Assembly: GCA_040753915.1 (NCBI GenBank) | Contig: JBFMDN010000008.1 | Location: 1-64,000, forward strand | DNA: 64,000 bases | Direction of reading: 5' to 3' | Source of the DNA: JBFMDN01 sp040753915 | Lineage (GTDB): Bacteria; Desulfobacterota; Desulfomonilia; Desulfomonilales; Desulfomonilaceae | In this document: one piece after another, positions 51,375 through 61,600 of the stretch | How positions within the stretch are numbered: the stretch's first letter is position 1 | How the letters are laid out: each line of letters begins with the position of its first letter | Notes under the pieces: model-generated | What the model saw: only the letters and a program-made list of their open reading frames with translations | Database searches by the model: none | Told to the model about the DNA's origin: nothing | Program-made: the position numbers and the translations under genes

Positions 51375-54251
51375 GTGTTGAGACGATTGTTGAGCAGGAG
51401 CGTCTTCACCGCATTGTTCTTGGTACCGCTCGTTGCGGTCCTGCAAATTCCGGTCTTTCTGGCGGGAGTGGCGCTCGGAACGTATTTCGTATACGCTCCC
51501 CGCCTGCCGAAGATACCGCAACTGGCCGAGTACCAGCCCCGGACCGTGTCGACATTTTATGCGGATGATGGGACGGTCATAGGTGTTTTTTACAAGCAGA
51601 AGCGATTTGTAGTGGATTTGGAACAGATGCCGGACCATGTGGTTAAGGCGTTTCTCGGGGCCGAGGATTCGCGCTTTTTCCAGCATGGAGGAATTGATTG
51701 GCAGGGCGTGGCCCGGGCCGCGTTTGCCAACATGAAGGCCGGCCGAATCGTCCAGGGTGGCAGCACGATCACCATGCAAGTTGCTCGAAATTTCTTCCTA
51801 ACCCGAGAGAGGAGCTTCTCTCGGAAAATCAAAGAGATACTGCTTGCCTCGGAGCTGGAGCGCCTTTGGGGCAAGAAAAAGATCCTGTACATCTATCTCA
51901 ATGAGATTTACCTGGGTGAAGGCTGTTATGGAGTGGAAGCTGCGGCGCGGGGATATTTCGGCAAGCCGGTGGAGCACCTCACCCTTGCAGAAGCGGCGCT
52001 CATTGCAGGCCTGGTAGCGAGCCCGGCTCGGTACAATCCCTTCAAGAACGAAAAGCTGGCTCGCCAGAGGCAATTGACCGTGCTGCGGAGGATGCTCAAC
52101 GCGGAGTTGGTCACTCAGGAGGAACACGACAAGGCCAAGCAGGAAACAGTGGTTTTCCGGAAGGACACCATCCGGCCCTTCGATCTCGTACCGGATTTTG
52201 CAGAAGCAGTCCGTCAGTACATTGTGCGAAAGTACGGGGAAGAAAAGCTTCTCAACGAGGGACTCAAAGTATTCACCACCTGCCGCGTGGATTTTCAGCA
52301 GCAGGCGCTCGACGCCATGACCAGGGGGCTCGCCGAGATAAAGGCCCGGCAGAAGTACCCGGCCATCGTTCGGACTGTGCAGATCGACCAAATCCCGGAG
52401 ATCCTCAAGAGCCGCAACACGCCGAAGCTTGAAGAGAACAAGCTGTACCAGGGTGTTGTGGTGAAGGCAGTTCGAGGGAAGCAGGACACGGAGCTTCACG
52501 TCGCGTTGAGCACCAAGCTTACCGGACGAGTTCGCATATCAAACGCGGAGGCTGCGGGGTACAAGGTGGGGCATGTCTTGTCGATTCGATTCGACAAGTT
52601 TGTTGACGAAACTGCTCATTTTCAGCTCGATAAGGATCCGAAGCTTCAGGGAGCGCTTGTCTGCGTGGAGAACAAGACGGGGTACGTGCGAGCTCTGGTG
52701 GGTGGAGCGTCCGCGGAGCATTTTCAATTCAACCGCGCCACTCAGGCAAAACGTCAGCCTGGAAGCTCTTTCAAGCCGATTATCTACGCTGCAGCCATAG
52801 AGAAAAAGAGCTATACCCCGGCCACCGTAATTGTGGATGAACCGATCGTAGTAGAGCTCGGAAATCGGGACGAAGACGAGTGGGAACCGAAGAACGCCGG
52901 GGGGGATTATCTGGGACCGGTCAGTACCCGAACGGCCCTGGAGCTGTCTCGGAACGTGTGCACGATCAAGGTGCTCATGGACGTGGGGCTGGACTCGGTG
53001 TTGACCCTCGCCAGGAAGATGGGTATCGCGTCTCCGCTCGGACGCAATCTTTCGTTATCTCTCGGCACGTCGGAAGTGAGTCTTTTCGAGATCGTCTCCG
53101 CGTACACGGTATTTCCGAACGGAGGGGTCTATGTGGAGCCGGTGCTCGTCAAGCGTATCGAGGACCGGTTCGGCAATGTGCTGGAAGACAACACGAAACT
53201 GCCCGTCCTCGACCCGTCAGAGATGCCGAAGCCTACGCCCCGCGAAGAATTTCGCGAGCTCATCGGGGACGGTCCCCTCGATGACGAAGGGCGATTGGTC
53301 AAACCGAAGATCCCCTCTGCTGCTCGATCCGGTCCTGCAAAGGGTGCACCGAAAGGCCGTGATGACTCCAGGGAATCCCCCGATGATCGGGTTCGACCGG
53401 TGCTCTCCCCCCAAACGGCGTACATCATGACGTCCATGCTCCAGGGCGGTCTTGTCAGGGGTACTGGCGCTGGCATACGGAGCATCCTCCAACGCAAAGA
53501 CCTGGCGGGGAAGACCGGCACGACCAACAATGCAGAAGACGTCTGGTTCGTCGGATTCAACCCCGATTATACGGCTGGGGTGTGGGTGGGGTTTGATGAG
53601 AAACGGCCCATCGGCAGGCGAGAAGCCGGTGGTAGAGCAGCCCTTCCCATCTGGGGCTACTTCATGAAGGCGGTTCTGGAAAAGGTTCCGGAACGGGAAT
53701 TCTCTGTTCCTCCGGACATTGTCTTCGAGGAAATGACTACCTATGTTGGCAACACGAAGCAAGGATTTGCACCGGGAACCGTGACCGAGCCGGTGTACGC
53801 TCCCATGGTCGGGTTGACGCTCGTGATGTCCCCTATAGATACTCCGGAAATGCTGCAAGAATATGGGCCGGCCGTTGTCTCCGGGACATACCCGGCAACC
53901 GGAGCTCAGCAGTACCAGCCCGCTCCCTATGGAGGGGGCTACGGCCCGCCGGTAACCCCGATTTATCCCCAAGGGCCCTATCCGTACACTCCTTCTTACG
54001 GCCAGTATAGGCAGCCTCCCCTGCCCCGACCGCAGGCGAACCCGGGGCAGCAGCAGGCTCCCGTCCCGTACGGGGGTGGGGGAATGACGCAGGGGCAGAC
54101 GCCGCTGCCACCGGCTCCCGGAGGCTATCCGTCACAGCAGCCCGGGCAGCAACGTGAGAGTGCTCATCAGCCTCAACGGGCTCCTCAATTGCCCGATCTC
54201 GGGTACGAGCAGAGGATAACTCCGTACTATCCCCGCGGTCAGGGCAACTGA
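51375..54251 (+). CDS. Penicillin-binding protein 1A (class A)
   Basis: A 958-residue bifunctional peptidoglycan synthase. After an N-terminal membrane helix, the GT51 glycosyltransferase domain shows EDSRFFQHGGIDW, GGSTITMQVARN and LNEIYLGEGCYGVEAAARGYF. The transpeptidase domain has the serine motif RQPGSSFKPII, SRNVCT and GKTGTTNN. An OB-like insert lies between them. From about residue 830 to the end there is a Pro/Gln/Tyr/Gly-rich low-complexity tail. The start is GTG with AGGATG upstream. Confidence 0.95.
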   Translation: MLRRLLSRSVFTALFLVPLVAVLQIPVFLAGVALGTYFVYAPRLPKIPQLAEYQPRTVSTFYADDGTVIGVFYKQKRFVVDLEQMPDHVVKAFLGAEDSRFFQHGGIDWQGVARAAFANMKAGRIVQGGSTITMQVARNFFLTRERSFSRKIKEILLASELERLWGKKKILYIYLNEIYLGEGCYGVEAAARGYFGKPVEHLTLAEAALIAGLVASPARYNPFKNEKLARQRQLTVLRRMLNAELVTQEEHDKAKQETVVFRKDTIRPFDLVPDFAEAVRQYIVRKYGEEKLLNEGLKVFTTCRVDFQQQALDAMTRGLAEIKARQKYPAIVRTVQIDQIPEILKSRNTPKLEENKLYQGVVVKAVRGKQDTELHVALSTKLTGRVRISNAEAAGYKVGHVLSIRFDKFVDETAHFQLDKDPKLQGALVCVENKTGYVRALVGGASAEHFQFNRATQAKRQPGSSFKPIIYAAAIEKKSYTPATVIVDEPIVVELGNRDEDEWEPKNAGGDYLGPVSTRTALELSRNVCTIKVLMDVGLDSVLTLARKMGIASPLGRNLSLSLGTSEVSLFEIVSAYTVFPNGGVYVEPVLVKRIEDRFGNVLEDNTKLPVLDPSEMPKPTPREEFRELIGDGPLDDEGRLVKPKIPSAARSGPAKGAPKGRDDSRESPDDRVRPVLSPQTAYIMTSMLQGGLVRGTGAGIRSILQRKDLAGKTGTTNNAEDVWFVGFNPDYTAGVWVGFDEKRPIGRREAGGRAALPIWGYFMKAVLEKVPEREFSVPPDIVFEEMTTYVGNTKQGFAPGTVTEPVYAPMVGLTLVMSPIDTPEMLQEYGPAVVSGTYPATGAQQYQPAPYGGGYGPPVTPIYPQGPYPYTPSYGQYRQPPLPRPQANPGQQQAPVPYGGGGMTQGQTPLPPAPGGYPSQQPGQQRESAHQPQRAPQLPDLGYEQRITPYYPRGQGN

Positions 54252-54257
54252 TATTCT

Positions 54258-54386
54258 GGGGGTCAGGTCTTGTTTCTTGATGCACCCATGATGACGATGG
54301 GCTGTCAATAGCTCACCGGCTTGGCCTGGGCCGAGCAGGCGGGTTTAAGAGGTGATAGGGAGATCAAGAAACAAGACCTGACCCCC
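54258..54386 (+). mobile_element. MITE/REP-like element with 21-base inverted ends, copy 2
   Basis: Ends contain GGTCAGGTCTTGTTTCTTGA and its complement, and the interior repeats CGAGCAGGCGGGTTTAAGAGG from the copy at 16602-16728. It begins a few bases after the PBP1A stop and ends 23 bases before mnmA, so it makes up nearly the whole intergenic space and probably affects read-through. Confidence 0.87.
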
Positions 54387-54409
54387 CTTGCAGAAAAGGG
54401 AGAGATTCT

Positions 54410-55432
54410 ATGCGCGTGGCCGTGGCCATGAGCGGCGGGGTGGATAGTACCGGTGCTGCTTTGCTGCTCCGGGAGCAAGGTCATGAAGTCCTCGGGCTTC
54501 ACATGCGTCTCCATGCCCATTCTGATCAGACCTGGGAACACGCGAGAAAAGTTGCTTCAGAAATCGGAGTGGAGATCCATCTCGTAGACCTGGCCGCGGA
54601 ATTCCGGAAGCAGGTGATCGAACCCTTTGTTGCAGAGTATGCCCAGGGAAGGACTCCGTCTCCCTGCCCGCGGTGCAACCGTGAAATCAAGATGGGGCTT
54701 CTGTTCCAGGCGGCCCTCTCCTTCGGCTGCCATAAGTTGGCCACTGGGCATTATGCCCGAATCGAGGCCGGGCCTTGCGGCCTTGCTCTCGTGAAGGCGG
54801 CCGACCGGAAGAAGGATCAATCGTATTTTCTCTCGATGCTTACTCCAGGCATGCTGGATCGGGTCCTTTTCCCCCTCGGGGGCCTAACGAAGACGCTCGT
54901 GAGAAAAATGGTGCGAGAACGGGGGATAACTGCTGCTGGGACCCCGGAATCCCAGGATCTTTGTTTCATTCGTAGCGGTGATTACAAGACCTTTCTTCAC
55001 GAGGAAGGCATTCAAGAACGGCCGGGTTATTTCGTGAACACCGAGCGACAGGTGCTCGGAGAGCATCGGGGGATTACTAACTTCACGGTGGGGCAGCGAA
55101 GGGGTATGGGCATTTGCTCGCCGGAACCTTTATACGTGATCAAGATCGAGGCGGACGACAATCTCGTAGTGGTAGGGAGCCGAAAAGACTCTCTGGTTTC
55201 CACTATGCGTATCGAGCGGGTCAATGTCCTCCGATCTCGCGGTATTTCGATCGGCGAGTCTTTCATGGTAAAGGTGCGCTCAAACGCGCGGGCTGTGCGC
55301 GGGACCGTTGTGGCGTACACTGAACCCACCGTGGAGATTCGGTTCGATGAGGCTCAAGCGGGGGTTGCTCCTGGCCAAGCTGCGGTCCTGTACGATGCGG
55401 ATCGGGTAGTTGCCGGGGGATGGATTCGGTGA
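54410..55432 (+). CDS. mnmA: tRNA-specific 2-thiouridylase MnmA
   Basis: A 340-residue ATP-dependent enzyme that thiolates the wobble uridine of Lys, Glu and Gln tRNAs. The P-loop is VAVAMSGGVDSTGAALLL; the catalytic cysteines lie in SPCPRCNREIKMG and ESQDLCFIRSGDYKTFL. NFTVGQRRGMGI is the tRNA-recognition motif. It is slightly shorter than E. coli MnmA. AAGGGAGAGATT precedes the ATG. Confidence 0.96.
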   Translation: MRVAVAMSGGVDSTGAALLLREQGHEVLGLHMRLHAHSDQTWEHARKVASEIGVEIHLVDLAAEFRKQVIEPFVAEYAQGRTPSPCPRCNREIKMGLLFQAALSFGCHKLATGHYARIEAGPCGLALVKAADRKKDQSYFLSMLTPGMLDRVLFPLGGLTKTLVRKMVRERGITAAGTPESQDLCFIRSGDYKTFLHEEGIQERPGYFVNTERQVLGEHRGITNFTVGQRRGMGICSPEPLYVIKIEADDNLVVVGSRKDSLVSTMRIERVNVLRSRGISIGESFMVKVRSNARAVRGTVVAYTEPTVEIRFDEAQAGVAPGQAAVLYDADRVVAGGWIR

Positions 55433-55752
55433 GGGCAAGTCGGAAACCGCCGGGATCCGGACGCTCTTGGAAGCGCCCCTCCTGCGATCCTGCCGCGTCA
55501 GGAGATCCTGGAACGACCTGCTTGGGTCCATTTCGGTTTACAATATGGCGCCAGTCCTATAGACTGCTCGTTCAGCCTCTTTCATGGTATGGGAAGAAAG
55601 GCCGATTCGCCCCTGTTTCCCCTTGCGAACATGGGCGAGAAGGACGGGGACCAAGACGAAGGGAAGAGTTTGCCAGTCGTCATTCGCATCAATCCTTGAT
55701 TTAGCATTGGAAGACGGTTTAAAATGTTGGTGATTTGAATGGGGTATGCCTT

Positions 55753-56637
55753 ATGGCTTTCGATGACCCGGTGCAATCGGCTCTGACATGGGATGTTATC
55801 CCAGAGCTGAGAGATCCCTACTGTGTGATCGGTTTTTCTGGATGGTCCAACGCGGGAAGCGTCTCCAGTGACACCCTCGAGTTTCTCATTGAAACGCTCA
55901 AACCAAAGGCGTTTGCGCGGATCAGTCAGGAACCTTTCGTTAACTTCACTGTGGACCGCCCCCTGGGCCACATCCAGGAAGGGGTTATCCACAGACTGGA
56001 ATCTCTCGAGACCGAGGTTTCGTACTGGAAAGGCTCTGGAGGCGGCCACGATCTAGTGCTCCTCCTGAGCAAGGAGCCTCACCTCAGGTGGGCTGCGTAC
56101 GCCGGGATCGTCGTTACCATGATGGTGCGCCTATCAGCCAAACGTTTGTATACCATTGGAGGGGTTCAGGATACCATTTCGCATCACTCCCCTCCCATGG
56201 TGAGCCTCGTAGGTTCCTCGCCCTATGTGGTATCAGGGATCGCGAAGCTGGGTGAAAATATCAGTGCAGCCGAGTATCAGGGACCTCTAAGCATACACTC
56301 GTACCTGATTCAGGCATGCGCGGACGCGGGAATCGAGGCCGTCAGTTTCTGGGGACATGTGCCTGCCTATCTTCAGAAGAGCCCGCGCCTGGTTGCAAAA
56401 ATCGTCACTATCTTGAACAAGGTAGTAGAAATGGAATGCCCTGTCGATTCGCTTCAGCAGGATGCTGTCGAATTCGACAGGAGAATCCAGGAAGCGATTC
56501 GGAAAGATCCAAACCTTAGAAGACTCGTCGAGACTATTGAACGGGAGACGCCCCGAAGTCAGTCTGGAGGCACCGATAAGGTGATTCGCTTGAACGATTT
56601 CTTGCGCAAAGACCCTCATGATGATGGCGGACAGTAG
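55753..56637 (+). CDS. PAC2-family protein
   Basis: A 294-residue protein of the PAC2 (proteasome assembly chaperone 2-like) family: VIGFSGWSNAGSVSSDTLEF at the start, then a central TIGGVQDTISHHSPPMVSLV and LSIHSYLIQACADAGIEAVS. The bacterial function is not established to my knowledge. The ATG six codons into the open frame is preferred (MAFDDPVQS). It is followed after 33 bases by an unknown gene on the same strand, and the two may act together. Confidence 0.85.
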   Translation: MAFDDPVQSALTWDVIPELRDPYCVIGFSGWSNAGSVSSDTLEFLIETLKPKAFARISQEPFVNFTVDRPLGHIQEGVIHRLESLETEVSYWKGSGGGHDLVLLLSKEPHLRWAAYAGIVVTMMVRLSAKRLYTIGGVQDTISHHSPPMVSLVGSSPYVVSGIAKLGENISAAEYQGPLSIHSYLIQACADAGIEAVSFWGHVPAYLQKSPRLVAKIVTILNKVVEMECPVDSLQQDAVEFDRRIQEAIRKDPNLRRLVETIERETPRSQSGGTDKVIRLNDFLRKDPHDDGGQ

Positions 56638-56670
56638 ATGAGGATCGACTGCGAGTTTCGGACCTAATTT

Positions 56671-57681
56671 ATGAACTCCAGCAGCTTGGCAATTCAGATC
56701 ATTCCAGATCTCACTATAGACGATAAGTATGCTGCCATTATAGGGGAGGCTCAGGCGCGAATCGATCATTTTACTGGGAACGCGCTCCGGGACAATCGCA
56801 TTCACGAGCTCTTCCTCCTCGAGCGCAGCAGGCTGACCCCCGAGCAGGCAACGAAAATACTCGTCGCCAAAGGGCGGCTCGTAACCGGCTTCCAGTACGA
56901 AAACCGCTCGGAAGGACCGGAAGACAACTTCCGAGTGTACGTGAGGAAGCTTTTCGAATCAGGCAACACATTTAAGTTTTACCTTGCCCCCGCGGTCCAG
57001 GAGATAATGCTTCAGCTCATATCCCTGGAAGATCGTCGCACCGTTGCAATCTTTTCCATGCTCAACAGTTCCCTTGACGTGGGATATCGCATACTGACAT
57101 CCATGTACGGCAATCAACTGCGAAGACTCCTGGAAAAGGTTCCACCATTTCTCACCGAAGGAATGCGAGTAAAAATCGAGCGACTCAGGACAAAATCCTC
57201 GGACGATACGGAAATTTGGAAAGATCAGGCGGACAAGGTAGCGAACGTTTCTGAAACAACGAAAAAGGACAGGCCGAAATCACAGGACAACATTCTCCAG
57301 GTACTCGCAGACGACAACATGTTCGAGGAATTGAACCATTACGTGGAGCACGTAGTATCGCGGAGCGACCGAATCCGAGAAAAGCGCTTCAAGCTGGAGC
57401 AGAACCCTGACATGCCAGAGGACGAGCTCTATGAGAAGATGGTTCGAGAAGATTTGGACCAGCTCGAGAATTGCTACGCCCGTATTCATATCTATTTGAA
57501 GGCCTTCTACAAAAACAAGGAGAGGAGAACTGTCGGAAAGAACCGGGTGCTGCGCCAGTTCTTCGCGGACCAGATTGAGAAGATTTCCGCAGAAACCGGC
57601 CTCTTGGAAGACCTCTTGTCCCTCAATCAAAAAGAATACTTCCGGAACATTGCGAGGCACCGCGAATTGACCGCGGGCTGA
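56671..57681 (+). CDS. Helical protein of unknown function
   Basis: A 336-residue, mostly helical cytoplasmic protein; I recognise no family. It has LLERSRLTPEQATKILVAKG near the N-terminus, a middle segment rich in Leu and Arg (YGNQLRRLLEKVPPFLTEGM), a charged linker near 180-215, and long amphipathic helices to the end. There is no signal peptide or membrane segment. Codon use and length suggest a real gene. It follows the PAC2 gene by 33 bases. Confidence 0.7.
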   Translation: MNSSSLAIQIIPDLTIDDKYAAIIGEAQARIDHFTGNALRDNRIHELFLLERSRLTPEQATKILVAKGRLVTGFQYENRSEGPEDNFRVYVRKLFESGNTFKFYLAPAVQEIMLQLISLEDRRTVAIFSMLNSSLDVGYRILTSMYGNQLRRLLEKVPPFLTEGMRVKIERLRTKSSDDTEIWKDQADKVANVSETTKKDRPKSQDNILQVLADDNMFEELNHYVEHVVSRSDRIREKRFKLEQNPDMPEDELYEKMVREDLDQLENCYARIHIYLKAFYKNKERRTVGKNRVLRQFFADQIEKISAETGLLEDLLSLNQKEYFRNIARHRELTAG

Positions 57682-57724
57682 TCAACGTCAACGAATTATC
57701 TGCAACGCGGGGTTCCGCAATCCG

Positions 57725-58429
57725 TCAGATCAGTTTCAGATATAATGCCTTGGCGACAGCCTCGGTTCGGTGGTTCACCCCGAGCTTATTGAAAATGTGT
57801 ACGACGTGACTCTTCACTGTGTGAGGACTGATCTGGAGAATCCTCGATATTTGCACGTTGCTCAACCCCTGGGGAAGGAGACGGAGCACCTGGAGCTCCC
57901 GCTTGGTCAGCTCGCCATAACACCCTTCCTTCCACTCATAACCCGATTCGTCCGGAGACGCCCCGGTCATTTGGCTCAAAGATCTCTCCAAGAGCTCGAC
58001 ATGTCTCGTCTGTTTGTCATCAAGGGCCTTCTTCGCCGTGATGTCGAAGCCAATCCTGATGGCACCGATCACCGTTCCGTTTCCTTGGCGAATAGGGTAT
58101 GCCCTGACCTCCTTCCATACGATCGATCCGTCCTCGCACGAGATACACTTCTCGATGGAGGACGGCCGACCGGAATCGAATACCACCTGCACCGGACAGT
58201 CGAGACAGCGGTTGTTCCTCTTAAAGATCATCTCGTGACAGCGGCGCCCGTGAAGGTCTTCGAGCCTCGCCTTGCAGAATCGTAAAACAATTCCATTGGC
58301 CCAGAGCATTTCATAGTCTCTCGAGATGACCGCTATCGGGTCGGGAACCTCGCCGAGTATTGCACTCAGGCTCATATCGGTGATCCCGGTCGAGGAAGAC
58401 CGTGTGATGTTTCCAGATTCACCGCGCAT
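57725..58429 (-). CDS. PAS-LuxR transcriptional regulator
   Basis: A 234-residue regulator. An N-terminal PAS domain (PDPIAVISRDYEMLWANGIV) carries a cysteine set (RRCHEMIF, NRCLDCPV and EKCISCED), hinting at a metal or redox signal. The C-terminus is a LuxR-type HTH (LTKRELQVLRLLPQGLSNVQ, then ISPHTVKSHVVHIFNKLGVN). No receiver domain is present. AGGA lies eight bases before the ATG. It is divergent from carB, separated by 232 bases. Targets are unknown. Confidence 0.88.
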   Translation of the reverse strand: MRGESGNITRSSSTGITDMSLSAILGEVPDPIAVISRDYEMLWANGIVLRFCKARLEDLHGRRCHEMIFKRNNRCLDCPVQVVFDSGRPSSIEKCISCEDGSIVWKEVRAYPIRQGNGTVIGAIRIGFDITAKKALDDKQTRHVELLERSLSQMTGASPDESGYEWKEGCYGELTKRELQVLRLLPQGLSNVQISRILQISPHTVKSHVVHIFNKLGVNHRTEAVAKALYLKLI

Positions 58430-58661
58430 TTCCCATTCCTACGCGCCGTAGAGTAGGCACCTCGGGCATGGCCGCGTGGATTGCGAAGCCCGCTCCGTTC
58501 GTGCCACGCATTATAAGGGCTCAACGATCCTGGATCAAGCGCGGGCGCGATGTGTCGGGCACCCGTTGCCGATCGAGGATTTCTATTGCGACGCTGACGT
58601 TGATTTAGTATCACTGACAGATTGCCAATATCACCATAATAACTTAAGGAGCACCACCACC

Positions 58662-61600
58662 ATGCCACCGCGCAACGATATCTCAAAGGTCATGATCATC
58701 GGTTCCGGTCCCATCGTAATAGGCCAAGCCTGTGAATTCGACTATTCAGGCACCCAAGCGTGCAAGGCTCTGCGAAAGCTCGGCTACACAATCGTCCTCG
58801 TTAATTCTAACCCGGCAACCATTATGACTGATCCTGGCATGGCTGATGCAACGTATGTCGAGCCGCTCAATGTCGAGACCATGACGAAAATCATAGAGCA
58901 GGAACGGCCTGACGCTCTCTTGCCCAACCTGGGCGGACAGTCGGGACTCAACCTCTCGTCCGAGTTGCACAGGGCTGGTGTGCTAGACAAGTACGGCGTC
59001 AAGATCATTGGCGTCGAGGCGGATGCGATAGAGCGAGGAGAGGACCGCATCGCGTTCAAAGAAACCATGAACCGGTTGGGCATCGAAATGCCTGCGAGCG
59101 ATCCGGCATTCAGTGTGGAGGAAGCAGAGCGGATTGCCGAGAGGCTCGGATATCCTGTGGTGATTCGGCCGGCCTATACTCTGGGAGGCACCGGCGGAGG
59201 GCATGTGTACAACGTCGAAGAGCTCCGAGCAGTCGCGCGGCGGGGTATCTCGGCAAGCCTAGTGGGACAAATCCTGGTAGAAGAGTCGGTGCTCGGGTGG
59301 GAGGAGCTCGAGCTCGAGGTGGTTCGGGACTCGAAGAATCAGATGATCACAGTGTGTTTTATCGAGAACGTGGACGCAATGGGCGTCCATACGGGGGACT
59401 CGTACTGCACGGCTCCTATGCTGACCATAGATCCTGAATTACAGAGACGCCTCCAAAAGTACTCCTACGATATTGTGGAGGCTATCAAGGTGATTGGCGG
59501 CACAAATATTCAGTTCGCCCACGACCCCAGGACCGGCCGAGTGGTTGTCATCGAAATCAACCCCAGGACCTCCCGGTCCTCCGCGCTCGCGTCGAAGGCA
59601 ACGGGGTTTCCCATAGCGCTCGTTTCCGCGCTCCTGGCAGGCGGACTCACCTTGGATGAGATTCCCTATTGGCGGGAGGGCACGCTCGACAAATACACTC
59701 CCTGGGGCGAATACGTGGTCGTGAAATTTGCGAGATGGGCGTTCGAGAAGTTCGAAGGAGTGGAAGACCGGCTCGGCACTCAGATGCGCGCAGTGGGCGA
59801 AGTGATGAGTATCGGGAAGACGTACAAGGAGGCGTTTCAGAAATCGATCCGTTCCTTGGAGATCGGCAGATACGGATTGGGATTCGCCAAGGATTTCAAT
59901 GAACGGTCACTGGAAGACCTCTTCAATCTTCTTGCCGAGCCTACGAGCGAGCGTCAGTTCATCATGTACGAGGCTCTTCGCAAGGGTGCATCCATCGAAG
60001 CACTGTACGAGAAGACCTATATAAAGCCTTGGTTCATCCAACAAATGAAGGAGCTCGTTCTCCTCGAAGAGGAGATCCTCCAATACCGTGGTCGCGAGCT
60101 CCCGGCTAGTCTTCTGGAACAGGCCAAGAAGGACGGATTTTCCGATCGTTATCTTGCGAGCCTCCTCCAGGTGCCTGAGGTGAAAATCAGATCGGAGAGG
60201 GAATCCATCGGGGTTGTCGAGGCCTGGGAGCCCGTCCCCGTGAGCGGGGTGGAGAACGCCGCATACTACTACTCCACGTACAATGCGCCGGACAAGGTGG
60301 AAACGAGCACGCGACGTAAGGTCATGGTGCTTGGTGGGGGGCCGAACCGTATAGGCCAGGGCATCGAGTTCGATTACTGTTGCGTGCACGCGGCCTTTGC
60401 CCTAAGGGACGAGGGACTGGAATCGATTATGGTCAACTGCAATCCCGAGACGGTGTCCACCGATTACGATACCTCGGACAAGCTCTATTTCGAGCCCCTC
60501 ACCGTGGAAGACGTACTGAGCATCTACGAGAAGGAGCGCCCCGAGGGAGTGATTGTGCAATTCGGCGGCCAGACCCCTCTGAACATAGCCAATGAGCTTG
60601 CCGCTGCAGGCGTGAAGATCATCGGCACCTCGCCGGACATGATAGACCTGGCGGAGGATCGGGACCGATTTCGCAAGAGGATGGACAAGTTGGGCATACC
60701 TCAGCCTGAATCGGGCATGGCCAGTACCCTGAGAGAGGCTCTCGATATAGCCGGAGAGATAGGGTATCCGCTCATGGTCCGGCCCTCCTATGTGTTGGGC
60801 GGCAGGGCGATGGAGGTAATACACGACAGGGAAATGTTGGAAAGGTATGTATCCGCCGCGGTGGAGGTCAGCCCTGAGCGTCCCATTTTGATCGACAAAT
60901 TTCTGGAGAACGCTATCGAGGCTGAAGCGGACGCGGTGGCTGACGGAACGGATGCATTCGTGCCCGCGGTCATGGAGCACATAGAGCTGGCCGGCATTCA
61001 TTCCGGGGATTCCGCGTGCGTGATTCCGCCTATTAGCATTCCTCCCGTCCATCTCGAGACCATCCGTGAGTACACGCGGCGCATCGCAGTTGAGCTCAAT
61101 GTGGTGGGTCTCATGAACATCCAGTATGCCATTGCCAACGATAGGGTGTATGTTCTCGAAGCAAACCCGAGGGCGTCCCGCACGGTTCCCATAGTCTCGA
61201 AAGTCTGCGGATTTCCCATGGCTCGGGTGGCAACACAGCTCATGTTGGGCAAGAAGTTGGCGGATTTGGACATCAAGCTCGCCCCTATACCGCACTTCGG
61301 GGTCAAGGAAGCGGTCTTTCCCTTTAATATGTTCCCGGAAGTCGATCCAATTCTGGGACCCGAGATGCGCTCCACCGGGGAAGTGCTCGGTCTGGCGGAT
61401 TCATTTGGGTATGCCTTTTATAAGGCACAGGAAGCCACCCAATTGCCGTTACCATCCGAAGGGACAGTGCTGATCTCGGTCAGCGAGTCTGAAAGACCTG
61501 CAGTCCTCGAGGTGGCAAGAAAATTCGTTGAACTTGGCTTTACGATTAAAGCCACTGAAGGAACCCATCGGCACTTAAGCTCCCACGGTATCCCGTCAGA

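Noticed and set aside
60402..61295. 297-codon minus-strand open frame
   Set aside because: It is antisense to the second ATP-grasp half of carB.
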